The notes under the pieces: generated by a model
The model's input: only the letters and a program-made list of their open reading frames with translations
Databases searched by the model: none
Told to the model about the DNA's origin: nothing
From: an uncultured Bacillaceae bacterium
GTDB lineage: Bacteria; Bacillota; Bacilli; Bacillales; Cytobacillaceae
Assembly (NCBI GenBank): GCA_937995745.1
Contig: CALKIU010000025.1
Coordinates: forward strand, 1-28,848
Reading direction: 5' to 3'
DNA length: 28,848 nucleotides
Made by a program: the position numbers and the translations under genes
In this document: positions 1 through 7,767 of the stretch, in pieces
How positions within the stretch are numbered: the first letter of the stretch is position 1
Layout of the letters: each line of letters opens with the position of its first letter

Positions 1-51
1 ATTGAGAGGCTGCGGACAAATTCCGTGCGATGCACCTCTTCCCATGGCAAT

Positions 52-77
52 AAAGCTGCTCCTTTTGGAGCAGCTTT
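52..77 (+). terminator. Terminator-like hairpin at left edge
   Basis: Perfect 11-bp stem (AAAGCTGCTCC / GGAGCAGCTTT) with a TTTT loop, followed on the + strand by a weak U-rich tail (ATGTTTA). It probably ends a gene lying left of the window. The rest of 1-258 holds nothing I can recognise; the aarF-like gene reads leftward and ends at 259. Confidence 0.45.
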
Positions 78-258
78 ATGTTTACGGCATTTTCAATGGT
101 TGGCAAATGATTTGCCGAACGTGGCGACATTTCCTGCCATGTTTCTCCTCCTGACATCTGAGTGTGAAAGTTTATATTCCGGGAAATGGCGCCGGCTTTA
201 GCCCGATGGAAGTCCCGCCACTTCCGGGGTAAAAACAAGGAGGTTCCCTCCGTATGCG

Positions 259-1935
259 CTAAAATCTCCCGGAACGGAAAATGGCAAACAGAAGCCAGAG
301 AAACATGAAAGAGGCGATCACGGCCCCGATTTCAATGATCGGTATCTCCCAAATTAATGTGGATTGCCGGACTATGGAAGAGCCGATAATAAGACCGGAA
401 CAAACGATGCTGAACGCAAGCAGAACGATGCTAAAAGAAATTTTATTGGATATTTGATTCAGTTTTTTTATCGCTGTATTTAAATCGACCGCGGAAATCT
501 CCAGGCGCAGTTTGCCTTTTTTGGCCATGGATGTCACATCTTGCAATGTTTTCGGAAACTCCATGAATAGTTCTCCGTAGTCTCTTAACTGGTGGAAGGT
601 CGTCTCCGCCAATCTTCTCGGGTGATAGTATTCTTTCATGATTTTTTCCGCATAAGGTTCAGCAAACTTCATCATGTTAAAATCAGGGTCGAGATGCGAA
701 ATGATTCCTTCGAGTGTCAATAATGTTTTCCCGAGTACGGTGAATTCCGTCGGCAGTTGAATATGATGCCGGAGGGTGATGCGGAACAAATCGTTGATGG
801 CTTGTCCCATATGAAAATTTTTTAAAGGAATGTCATAATATTTGTCAATGATTCTTTCAATATCAAATTTCAATAATGTATAGTCAACGTCATCGGGAAA
901 CAAACCCATTTTGTGCAGGGCATCGATCACCATTTCAGTCTTGCCTTTTTTCAGTGCCAGAATCAAAGTTACAAATTGATATCTCAATTTCTGGCTCAAA
1001 TGGCCAATCAGCCCAAAATCGATCAATCCGATCTTACCGTCAGCCATAACGACGACATTGCCGGGATGGGGGTCGCCATGAAAATATCCTCCGGAAAAGA
1101 TTTGCTGAAACATGCATTCGGCAAAATCAGCGGCAATTTTTTTCCGCTCATAGCCCCTTACTGTTAATTTCTCATCGTCGTTTATGTTGATTCCATCGAT
1201 AAACTCCATCGTCAGGATTTTTTTCGTCGTATAGTTCCAGTAGATCTTGGGGATTTTGACCGTTTTGCTTTTCACGAATTGATTTGCAACCTTTTCCGTA
1301 TTTCTTCCTTCATTGGAAAAGTCCAGTTCAAGCATCAGTTTCCGTGAAAATTCTTCCACCAAGTCAAGAACACGATATGTTTTCGCCCAATCAAACTTGG
1401 CGTCCATCAGTTTGGCCAAATCAAGGAGAATTTCCAGGTCTGTTTCAATCACTTCCTTAATATCGGGACGCTGGATTTTGACGGCCACTTTTTGACCGGA
1501 TCTTAATCTGGCTTTATGGACTTGGGCGATGGATGCGGAAGCGACAGGTTTTTCACTAAATTCGGAAAAAATCGCTTCAATATCGGCGCCAAGTTCTTTG
1601 CGTATAATATCTTCAACTACGGAAAAAGAAAAAGGAGGAACTTGTTTTTGCAGCTGTTCCAGTTCGCGGATAATGCTTTCGGGAAGCAAGTCCCGCCTTG
1701 TGCTGGCGATCTGCCCCAATTTGATGAAGGTTGTTCCTAAATCCTGGAACAAATTTCGCAGCCTTTCGCCGAGAGACCGCTGACTGATATCCGAAGGCTG
1801 TTCCGTTTTGCGAATGGAAATGGCAAAGGCTTCGGATAAGCCGAGATCTTTGATAAGATACCCGAAACCGTTGCGGAGAAAACCGTGCAGGATCTCCCGG
1901 TAACGCCGGGCATGTTTTAATCTTTTACCCAACAT
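259..1935 (-). CDS. AarF/UbiB (ABC1) family kinase-like protein
   Basis: 558 residues, typical for the bacterial AarF/UbiB/ABC1 family, atypical protein-kinase-like proteins linked to quinone or isoprenoid-lipid metabolism at the membrane. Visible motifs: KLGQ at residues 72-75 (the family's KxGQ motif), a small-residue loop VASASIAQVH near 131-140 in place of a glycine-rich loop, the ATP-site lysine in AVKI (K153), HGDPHPGN at 286-293 and DFG at 306-308. Two C-terminal hydrophobic helices (about 499-521 and 531-553) should anchor it in the membrane, as in other members. The start has GAGGAGG about nine bases upstream. It lies 32 bases downstream of the phasin-like gene on the same strand, so the two are probably one transcript, a pairing common in Firmicutes. 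The substrate is unknown; a role in quinone biology is family-based inference. Confidence 0.9.
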   Translation of the reverse strand: MLGKRLKHARRYREILHGFLRNGFGYLIKDLGLSEAFAISIRKTEQPSDISQRSLGERLRNLFQDLGTTFIKLGQIASTRRDLLPESIIRELEQLQKQVPPFSFSVVEDIIRKELGADIEAIFSEFSEKPVASASIAQVHKARLRSGQKVAVKIQRPDIKEVIETDLEILLDLAKLMDAKFDWAKTYRVLDLVEEFSRKLMLELDFSNEGRNTEKVANQFVKSKTVKIPKIYWNYTTKKILTMEFIDGININDDEKLTVRGYERKKIAADFAECMFQQIFSGGYFHGDPHPGNVVVMADGKIGLIDFGLIGHLSQKLRYQFVTLILALKKGKTEMVIDALHKMGLFPDDVDYTLLKFDIERIIDKYYDIPLKNFHMGQAINDLFRITLRHHIQLPTEFTVLGKTLLTLEGIISHLDPDFNMMKFAEPYAEKIMKEYYHPRRLAETTFHQLRDYGELFMEFPKTLQDVTSMAKKGKLRLEISAVDLNTAIKKLNQISNKISFSIVLLAFSIVCSGLIIGSSIVRQSTLIWEIPIIEIGAVIASFMFLWLLFAIFRSGRF

Positions 1936-1967
1936 TCGTCAGATTCCTCCTCTGCCCGGAAAACAGA

Positions 1968-2261
1968 CTACTTCAGCCTTTTTTCCAATTCCGCTACCCG
2001 TTCCTCCAATTTGCGGTATTCTTCCATTGTTACCAGATCGAATTCTTTCAACGCTTGCTGGACTTTTTCTTTTACTGTTTCATCCAAGTCTTTTTTTGCT
2101 TGCGTTCCCTTCTCCATTATTTTTTCTACCATTTCTTTGGATTCTTTCCTGGTGATTTCTCCTTTTTCGACTAATTCGTTGACCATTTTCTCAACTTGTT
2201 CTTTGCTAACCGCCATTAAACCGAAACCAAGCGTGATAAATTGATCAATCAAGTTTTTCAT
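1968..2261 (-). CDS. Phasin-family-like coiled-coil protein
   Basis: 97 residues. After a short hydrophobic N-terminus (ITLGFGLMAVSKEQ) it is almost wholly charged heptad-like helix, ending in a leucine/glutamate coiled coil (about 79-97). This is the build of the small phasin-like / polyhydroxyalkanoate-regulator-like proteins (PhaF/PhaI-type) often found directly before an aarF gene. The start has a clear AAGGAGGAA sequence upstream. First gene of the probable operon with the kinase-like gene. The similarity is to the family only; no PHA synthase gene is in the window, so a true granule role is not supported here. It may instead be a membrane or complex partner of the AarF-like protein. Confidence 0.75.
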   Translation of the reverse strand: MKNLIDQFITLGFGLMAVSKEQVEKMVNELVEKGEITRKESKEMVEKIMEKGTQAKKDLDETVKEKVQQALKEFDLVTMEEYRKLEERVAELEKRLK

Positions 2262-2420
2262 TTATCCATTCCTCCTTAAAACTATGCATCTACCTTCATT
2301 GTAAAACAGAATCTTACAAAAATGTCTGAAAGGAAAAGAAAAATATGTGAATTTAAAAAGGATATATATTGGATCTGTCCGTTAACAGCCAAAAGAAAGA
2401 GCGGCATCCGCAGCGAGGGA

Positions 2421-2448
2421 AAACAAAAAACGGCGGCTGTTGCCTGCC
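2421..2448 (-). terminator. Terminator after the two-component operon
   Basis: Reading leftward, GGC(A)GGC-AACA-GCCGCC forms a six-pair stem with one bulge, followed by a T-rich tract (GTTTTTTGTTTT). It begins three bases past the response-regulator stop codon. Confidence 0.55.
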
Positions 2449-2451
2449 GGT

Positions 2452-3075
2452 TCAATAAATCTCGAGAAGATTGTATTTTTTTGCGAATTCAATCCAATCC
2501 CGTTTGTTTTTTGTGCCGAGTTTTTTGCTGATGTTTCTGCGGTGGTTTTCCACTGTACGCACGCTGATATTCATCTTATCGGCAATTTCTTTTTGTGTAT
2601 AGCCTTGTACGGTGAGGATAAAGACTTCCTGTTCCCGGGGAGAAAACGGGGTTTCCCATATGGACTCATCCAGTTCCTCTTCATGAAAAACCTGCCCGTT
2701 GACGATTTTCTTGCCGTTGAGGATTTGTTGGATGGCTTTGATGATTTCCGCACTTCTCATTCGTTTGACAAGATAACCGTCCGCCCCCAAATGAAAAGCT
2801 TTTTTCTGATAATAGATATCGTCATACATGGTAAAGATGATTATTTTTGCTTTGGGAATGATTTTTCTTATTTCTTGCAAGGCTAGCAGACCGTCCAGTC
2901 CTTCGGGCATGGAGAGATCCAAAAGGACAAGATCAATGTCGTAGTTGAGGGCTTTTTGAATGGCCTCACGTCCGTCGGAAGCGTACAGAATCGAATGGAC
3001 AGGAAAAGCATCTTTTAAAAGCTGGGCCAGACCGTCGCGGACAATTTCATGATCATCGACAATTAAAGCGTTCAT
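2452..3075 (-). CDS. nreC: NarL/LuxR-type response regulator, NreC-like
   Basis: 207 residues from the chosen ATG. Receiver domain (about 1-120): acidic pair D7/D8, phospho-acceptor D53 in LLDLSMPEG, and K104 in GYLVK. C-terminal LuxR-type helix-turn-helix (about 145-190) with the usual SPREQEV and ISVRTVENHRRNISKKLG elements. An ATG two codons upstream (3081) is also open, but the GGGGGA ribosome site would almost touch it; 3075 gives normal spacing and the usual N-terminus of the family. It lies 73 bases downstream of the kinase gene, same strand. It probably binds DNA when phosphorylated by that kinase; targets are unknown. The symbol reflects resemblance to staphylococcal NreC and is tentative. 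The adjoining sulfide-oxidation genes are possible targets by position only. Confidence 0.85.
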   Translation of the reverse strand: MNALIVDDHEIVRDGLAQLLKDAFPVHSILYASDGREAIQKALNYDIDLVLLDLSMPEGLDGLLALQEIRKIIPKAKIIIFTMYDDIYYQKKAFHLGADGYLVKRMRSAEIIKAIQQILNGKKIVNGQVFHEEELDESIWETPFSPREQEVFILTVQGYTQKEIADKMNISVRTVENHRRNISKKLGTKNKRDWIEFAKKYNLLEIY

Positions 3076-3148
3076 TGGCATTCCCCCAGGTAGACATCAT
3101 ACATACAGATTTCTTCCCCAATACCTGATCGACAAACACAGATAACTG

Positions 3149-4144
3149 CTAGATTTCCATAAAGCCTTCGATTTTCGTCGGTCCGCCCGGATGGCTGGCA
3201 AAGATGATATCACCGGAAAACATTTTTACCCGTTCCCTCATATGTTGAAATCCGCGTCCATTGCCGTTTAGTTGTCTTTCATCAAAACCGGAACCGTTGT
3301 CAAAAATCTGAAAAAAGATTTTTCTGTCAAACGAACAAATAGTGATTTTGATTTCATCGGCTTTTCCGTGGCGGACAGCGTTGTTTACCGCTTCCTGGAT
3401 AATGCGGAAAAGGTGGAGCCCTTCTCCGTTAAGAAATTGAATGTGCTCCGGAAGATGCAAATTTACGGAAAAATCGATGTTATAAATTTCTTTCCAAACC
3501 TTAACGGCCGAGCATAGAGAGGATGAAAAACCGGGAACATCGGAAAGATGCGGCCGCAATTGGGCCGTCATATTTTTAACCGAATCCAACGTTTTTTCCA
3601 TCGCTTTGAGCATAGTATCCAATTTTTGCTGAAACTCTGGTTTATCGCTGTAACGTTTAATGTTTTCAAGGCCTAGCAGCAAGCTGTAAATGTTTTGGCC
3701 GACTTGATCATGAAGTTCACGGGCTATGCGCCTGCGCTCTGTTTCCTCGGCAAGCATGATTTCCCTGATGAGGGACTCCCGGGTATTGGCTGGGTTGTCT
3801 CCCATGTTTTTGTCAGGATGCCGGATCATTACAACATTGCATAATTCCCCGTTGAATTCCATTTTTTGCATCGTCATTTCAAATTCTGATTTTCGATTCA
3901 GATAATTCGGCAGCCAGGCGCGAAAACCGGTTATCCGGTTGTTCCGGGCGAGAAGGCATTTTTCTCTATGTTCGGCCTCTTCCTGCTGCCGGCAATAGCT
4001 GCAATACGGCACCCTTACTCCTGCTGCCCAACCCGTCATCAGATAGGCCTTTTTATTCAGGTAGATGATCTTGCGATGTTTATTCATTACAATAATGCCT
4101 TCTTGAAAGTCATCCACCAACCTGGCAAAATCTTGCGCATTCAT
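3149..4144 (-). CDS. nreB: NreB-like sensor histidine kinase with PAS-type cysteine cluster
   Basis: 331 residues from the ATG at 4144. An N-terminal PAS-like domain (about 1-115) is followed by a HisKA_3 dimerisation helix with the phospho-acceptor in RELHDQ (H145) and a HATPase domain (N-box EAVNNAVRHG, then DNGSGF). No membrane segment, so a cytoplasmic sensor. In the PAS domain C48, C51 and C63 stand as C-x2-C-x11-C, exactly the NreB spacing; the fourth NreB cysteine position is alanine (A66). NreB senses oxygen through a 4Fe-4S cluster held by four cysteines. The frame is open to a TTG at 4237, but a good promoter (-10 at 4249-4254) would put transcription start only about five bases before it, so I prefer 4144, although its ribosome site (GGTG) is weak. 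The G-box reads GRGFQHMRER, a variant of the usual GLGL. Confidence 0.8.
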   Translation of the reverse strand: MNAQDFARLVDDFQEGIIVMNKHRKIIYLNKKAYLMTGWAAGVRVPYCSYCRQQEEAEHREKCLLARNNRITGFRAWLPNYLNRKSEFEMTMQKMEFNGELCNVVMIRHPDKNMGDNPANTRESLIREIMLAEETERRRIARELHDQVGQNIYSLLLGLENIKRYSDKPEFQQKLDTMLKAMEKTLDSVKNMTAQLRPHLSDVPGFSSSLCSAVKVWKEIYNIDFSVNLHLPEHIQFLNGEGLHLFRIIQEAVNNAVRHGKADEIKITICSFDRKIFFQIFDNGSGFDERQLNGNGRGFQHMRERVKMFSGDIIFASHPGGPTKIEGFMEI

Positions 4145-4248
4145 AGTTATCACCGGATAATAAGCATGACAAATGGTTTCATGTACATGTTTGGAAAAGT
4201 CCTTTATTTTGGCAAAAAGAATAAATAAAAGCACCAATAGGATTTTCC

Positions 4249-4278
4249 ATCATATTATGTAAAAATAAGAAGAGTCAA
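4249..4278 (-). promoter_or_regulatory. Sigma-A promoter of the two-component operon
   Basis: On the minus strand, TTGACT (4278-4273), an 18-base spacer, then TATGAT (4254-4249). Transcription would start near 4242, about 100 bases before the ATG at 4144. Confidence 0.55.
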
Positions 4279-4485
4279 TATTTTCTATATTCAATATACA
4301 ATAATTTTAATGTAAAGATGTGAAAAATGAATGAATTTTAACAAGAAATTAGGCCGTTTTTCCCGGTATAAAAGAAATGTTTGTGAAAAAAGCTTGAGAA
4401 AATAATCGAACGTACGGCGGGTTTTATTTTTTATGCGTGAAAAGATTTAAAAAAGATGGGAGGAGCAGAAAAGGGGTGCGGAATC

Positions 4486-4519
4486 AAAAGCCGGAGGACT
4501 TTTATCCGAGTCCTCCGGC
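4486..4519 (-). terminator. Terminator of the SQR-like operon
   Basis: An 11-bp perfect stem (GCCGGAGGACT / AGTCCTCCGGC) followed on the minus strand by TTTTGATT. It lies eight bases past the stop of the 47-residue ORF, which places that ORF inside the transcript. The stretch from here to the two-component promoter is AT-rich and otherwise empty. Confidence 0.75.
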
Positions 4520-4527
4520 ACAATACG

Positions 4528-4671
4528 TTAATTTGCTTTTGCTCTCGGCGGGAAATGGACTACTTTTAATATTTTTAATCCAAGCATGGCAAAACGGAAG
4601 AGTTGGTACAATTTAAATTGTCTGGCGAAAAGAGTTCTTTTTGTCGGCATCATTTCATTTGTTTTTTGCAT
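4528..4671 (-). CDS. Small basic protein (47 aa) in the SQR-like operon
   Basis: A short frame, ATG at 4671 to TAA at 4528. It has a strong ribosome site (GGAGGT, about seven bases before the ATG), begins 35 bases after the stop of the SQR-like gene and ends just before a strong terminator. The product is very basic: KRTLFARQFKLYQLFRF then AMLGLKILKVV, a likely amphipathic or membrane-associated helix, ending PPRAKAN. I do not recognise a family. Position suggests co-expression with the flavoprotein, perhaps as a membrane tether or partner, but that is inference. It could be a chance frame; the ribosome site and placement argue against this. Confidence 0.65.
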   Translation of the reverse strand: MQKTNEMMPTKRTLFARQFKLYQLFRFAMLGLKILKVVHFPPRAKAN

Positions 4672-4706
4672 GATACATACCTCCAGAAAGTTTTGTTTTT
4701 CTGCCA

Positions 4707-6128
4707 TTATTCAGGAATAATCGACCAGCCCGGATTTCCTTTCATTTTGTAGATGAACATTGAGTGCAGCATGCGTTTCATCCAAGCACCGGATAGTCCG
4801 ATTTCCATTGATGTTGCTTTCAAGTCGCGGCCGAATTCAGGGAATCTCTCATAGTCCGGAACAGTCGGGTAAATAATCATGGATGCCGCGGCTCCGTGCA
4901 TGACCGACTTGCCAACGGAAGCAATACATGCACTCGGCATATCCGCCATGGATGCATGGTGGCTTGGCTCTTTGCCTTTAATCATGTCAACCACGTTCAG
5001 GGCAACCGCTTTGCCGATGATTCCGGAAGCCATTCCCGTCCGCGGAAGTGATGCGGTAATCACTGTGCCGTTCTTTGTTGTATGCGGCTTTGATACGGAA
5101 CCGACCGGTGCGAAAGCGATTCCGGCTGCAAAGATGTTTTTATAGTGCGGTGATTGATAGATTTTCGGCCAGTCGGAAGCTTTCAGCTCTTCCCAAGACT
5201 TTCCGTAATTTCCGTCCACAAGCATAAATCCGGCCGGATTGGTCATTTTTGATGTGATATCATTGCCGTCTTTATCGATGTATTTGATTTTGACGCCTTT
5301 AAACTGCGGGATAAGCATGGCGAAATCGAATTCTGTTTCTCCGAATTCACCTTCGTAGTTTTCCCAGTACACTTTGCCGTTTTCTACTTTTTTCACGGCT
5401 GTTTGGATTTGATACTGGATGTCTCTTTCGGCGAAGAGAGATTTGACGAATTGTTCGGATTTCATCACGTATCCGTGCTTTTTCGCCCGGATTCCCCCCA
5501 TGCCAAAATCGCCGAGTGCCGGTTCATTGGACATCCACATAATGGTGGCTTTATCTCTTAATCCCCGTTCAACGAGATCGTTATGGATGTTAGTGATGTA
5601 TTCGAAAGCTGCACCTTGGCATGTCGCCAGCGGGTGTCCGGTACCGACAAGAATTTTTACGTGCTCGCCTTTTTCCATTCTCTTCACTTGTTCAAGATAT
5701 GCGTCACGGGCCAATTTGGCGTGATGGATATTACAAATGGAGTGCGAGTTGCCCGCATCGGGGCCCAAACCTTCCGTGCCTTCGAAGTTCAGGTAGGGGC
5801 CTGTCGCATTGATTAAATAATCGTATTGAACTTTTGTTTTTTCGCCGTCTTTCGTTTCGACAACGACGTATTGATCATCTGTGTAGACTTCTCTGGCCCA
5901 TCCTTGAATGAAATCGATTCCATGTTTTTCAAAAACCGGAGCCAGTTCAAATTGCGTTTTTTCCGGAGCCATTTGTCCGACGCCGACCCAAACGAGGGAC
6001 GGAATGTACGTGAATCTTGGCCAGCCGCTGATAACGGTTACAGAATGTTCTTGACCGAGCTCCTTTTTAAGATAAAGCGCTGCGGTTTGGCCGGCAAAAC
6101 CTGCACCGAGTACAACAACATTTGCCAT
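4707..6128 (-). CDS. sqr: Sulfide:quinone oxidoreductase-like FAD-dependent oxidoreductase
   Basis: 473 residues of a two-dinucleotide-binding flavoprotein in the SQR / flavocytochrome-c sulfide dehydrogenase group, which oxidises sulfide to polysulfide or persulfide and passes electrons to membrane quinone. Visible: N-terminal GAGFAG at 8-13; C132; GHPLATCQGAAFEY with C170 at the classical redox-cysteine place; FAAGIAFAP near 333-341 for FAD contact; PRTGMAS near 362-368; a basic hydrophobic C-terminus (about 447-467) suited to membrane attachment. Classical SQR has three cysteines (C128, C160, C356 in Acidithiobacillus); the place matching C356 appears to be alanine here, the only other cysteine near the end being C401. 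The start has GAGGGGAGAT upstream. It is divergent from the membrane protein gene, with a CsoR/CstR-type operator in its likely promoter. The exact SQR subtype is open. Confidence 0.8.
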   Translation of the reverse strand: MANVVVLGAGFAGQTAALYLKKELGQEHSVTVISGWPRFTYIPSLVWVGVGQMAPEKTQFELAPVFEKHGIDFIQGWAREVYTDDQYVVVETKDGEKTKVQYDYLINATGPYLNFEGTEGLGPDAGNSHSICNIHHAKLARDAYLEQVKRMEKGEHVKILVGTGHPLATCQGAAFEYITNIHNDLVERGLRDKATIMWMSNEPALGDFGMGGIRAKKHGYVMKSEQFVKSLFAERDIQYQIQTAVKKVENGKVYWENYEGEFGETEFDFAMLIPQFKGVKIKYIDKDGNDITSKMTNPAGFMLVDGNYGKSWEELKASDWPKIYQSPHYKNIFAAGIAFAPVGSVSKPHTTKNGTVITASLPRTGMASGIIGKAVALNVVDMIKGKEPSHHASMADMPSACIASVGKSVMHGAAASMIIYPTVPDYERFPEFGRDLKATSMEIGLSGAWMKRMLHSMFIYKMKGNPGWSIIPE

Positions 6129-6203
6129 TTTTTATCTCCCCTCATTCCCATTAAAGTTAGTAATAATTACACTGTACAAATGTTAAATAATTACCAAAAC
6201 AGA

Positions 6204-6231
6204 AATCTACCATACCGGGTAGGGTATACAA
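6204..6231 (-). promoter_or_regulatory. Candidate promoter of the SQR-like operon
   Basis: On the minus strand, TTGTAT (6231-6226), a 16-base spacer and TAGATT (6209-6204). The inverted repeat at 6212-6227 fills the spacer, so a bound repressor would block polymerase. The hexamers are only moderate; the operator placement is what makes the call credible. Confidence 0.4.
6212..6227. promoter_or_regulatory. CsoR/CstR-type operator, site 1
   Basis: ATACC-GGGTAG-GGTAT, 16 bp with 5-bp perfect arms. Read on the minus strand (ATACCCTACCCGGTAT) it resembles the known operators of the copper sensor CsoR and the persulfide sensor CstR. It lies 84 bases before the SQR-like start codon. Confidence 0.65.
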
Positions 6232-6361
6232 GTGTCCGTTTTGGGTTGATGAATCACCAATTCATCTTCTACTTTTAAAATAGCACGTTTTTTAAAATAA
6301 TAAAGATTTTTGATTAAGAAGTTATATAAATAGGGATAAACACCTAATTGAAGTGTAAATA

Positions 6362-6390
6362 TTGAACATTTCATGAAAAGATGGCATAAT
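6362..6390 (+). promoter_or_regulatory. Sigma-A promoter of the ten-helix membrane protein gene
   Basis: TTGAAC at 6362-6367, a 17-base spacer, CATAAT at 6385-6390. Predicted start near 6397, immediately before operator site 2. Confidence 0.65.
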
Positions 6391-6400
6391 GTTATCAAAA

Positions 6401-6416
6401 ATACCCCACGGGGTAT
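6401..6416. promoter_or_regulatory. CsoR/CstR-type operator, site 2
   Basis: ATACCCC-AC-GGGGTAT, a 16-bp inverted repeat with perfect 7-bp arms, matching the CsoR/CstR operator pattern closely. It begins a few bases after the predicted transcription start and ends before the ribosome site, so binding should repress the downstream gene. Confidence 0.75.
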
Positions 6417-6439
6417 AGTGAAAAGGAGAGGTGGTTTTA

Positions 6440-7678
6440 ATGAGAAGGAATCTTAGAGAGAATTACAATCCCTTGTACTTTTTGGCATCTTTGGGCTCAG
6501 GAGGGTTGGCCGTTTCCTTCTTTATGTATTTTATGTTTATGGTTGACCATCCGGGAAGGCCGATGGCGAACTTCGAACATGTTTTCCCCATTTTCACGGG
6601 AGACAACATGTTGGCAAAAGTATTGGCAGCTGCTGCCATTGCCGGAATCATCTTTTTTGCGTATAAGCATTTCCGCCTGTTGTTCTGGAATATAAAAGAA
6701 TATTCATTATACAGGAAAACGGAAGCTTATCAAAAATTGCGGAAAACACCGGGTGAAATTTCTTTGATGGCGATCCCGTTAACTCTTGCCATGACGATCA
6801 ACGTACTTTTTATTTTGGGAGGCCTGTTCATCCCCAACCTTTGGAGTTACGTTGAGTATGCATTTCCGTTCGCCTTGGCGGCATTCCTTGCGGTAGGCAT
6901 TTATGCCCTTGTGATTTTTAAAAATTATTTTACCCGATTTATTATAAGTGGTGACACAAGTTTTGTAAATGGCAATAATTTGAGCCACATGATTGCTGTG
7001 TTTGCTTTCGGGATGATCGCTGTCGGCTTCGGAGCTCCGGCGGCCATGAGCAAAACGGTGGCAGTCTCCGTGATTGGAACTGTTCTTTCCATTTTCTTTG
7101 CGACGTTAGCTGTCGGCTTAATGATTTTAAAATTGATCCTTGGTGTAAGAGCGATTTTTGACAAAGGAATCGATAAAGGAGCAGCTCCGAGTCTTTGGCT
7201 GGCCATCCCAATCTTTACGTTGTTCGGAATTGCCATCGTACGGCTCTATAATGGAATCAATCATAATCTCTTGCATAATGCGGAGCCGTCCACTTTGCCG
7301 CTCATGATTATTTTGACGATGTTGGTTTCTTTGCAAATCGCGTTCGGGCTCATCGGTTATGTGGTTATGAAGAAAATTGGTTATTTCAGAGATTTCATTC
7401 ACGGTGAAGAAAAGAGTCCGGGAAGCTTTTCATTAATTTGTCCGGGAGTCGCTTTCTTTGTCCTCGGAATGTTCTGGATTCATATGGGCTTTACGAAAAC
7501 AGGAATTCTTTCCATGTTTTCACCGGTCTATTTCCTCATGTTGATCCCGTTTGTTTACGTACAGTTTATCACGATGCAAACGGTATTCCGTTTAAATAAA
7601 AAGCTTCTCCTCGAGCCGAAAGCAAGCAGCGTCCACCAGTATCAAATGGCTGCTGCCACAAGGAGAATTACAAAATAA
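6440..7678 (+). CDS. Ten-helix membrane protein, probable sulfur-related transporter (TDT/TsoY-like)
   Basis: 412 residues. About ten hydrophobic segments alternate with short loops (near 11-34, 55-73, 104-128, 134-156, 180-202, 207-233, 249-267, 284-308, 325-347, 356-376). The opening NPLYFLASLGSGGLA and the ten-helix layout recall the TDT / SLAC1 / TehA anion-channel group; from memory it also resembles proteins labelled TsoY family, but I cannot verify that name. The ATG at 6440 is preferred over the GTG at 6431 because the GTG lies inside the ribosome site (AAAGGAGAGGTGG). It is divergent from the SQR-like gene, and both promoters carry the same kind of operator, so they are probably induced together. 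A plausible role is movement of a sulfur anion or small sulfur compound across the membrane; this is inference. A strong terminator follows. Confidence 0.7.
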   Translation: MRRNLRENYNPLYFLASLGSGGLAVSFFMYFMFMVDHPGRPMANFEHVFPIFTGDNMLAKVLAAAAIAGIIFFAYKHFRLLFWNIKEYSLYRKTEAYQKLRKTPGEISLMAIPLTLAMTINVLFILGGLFIPNLWSYVEYAFPFALAAFLAVGIYALVIFKNYFTRFIISGDTSFVNGNNLSHMIAVFAFGMIAVGFGAPAAMSKTVAVSVIGTVLSIFFATLAVGLMILKLILGVRAIFDKGIDKGAAPSLWLAIPIFTLFGIAIVRLYNGINHNLLHNAEPSTLPLMIILTMLVSLQIAFGLIGYVVMKKIGYFRDFIHGEEKSPGSFSLICPGVAFFVLGMFWIHMGFTKTGILSMFSPVYFLMLIPFVYVQFITMQTVFRLNKKLLLEPKASSVHQYQMAAATRRITK

Positions 7679-7684
7679 GAAACG

Positions 7685-7720
7685 AGGATCCTGCCGGAAT
7701 AAGAGGCAGGATCCTTTTTT
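7685..7720 (+). terminator. Terminator of the membrane protein gene
   Basis: An 11-bp perfect stem (AGGATCCTGCC / GGCAGGATCCT) followed by a run of T. It starts seven bases after the stop codon. It may also stop pepT reading the other way, though no long T run is present on that strand. Confidence 0.85.
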
Positions 7721-7767
7721 ACGCGCTAAAGCATACAGAACTAACTTGTACATTTGTTTTTATAAGC

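Noticed and set aside
4144..4237. Longer NreB-like protein from TTG at 4237
   Set aside because: The predicted transcription start is only about five bases before the TTG, leaving no room for a ribosome site; the extra 31 residues match nothing in NreB.
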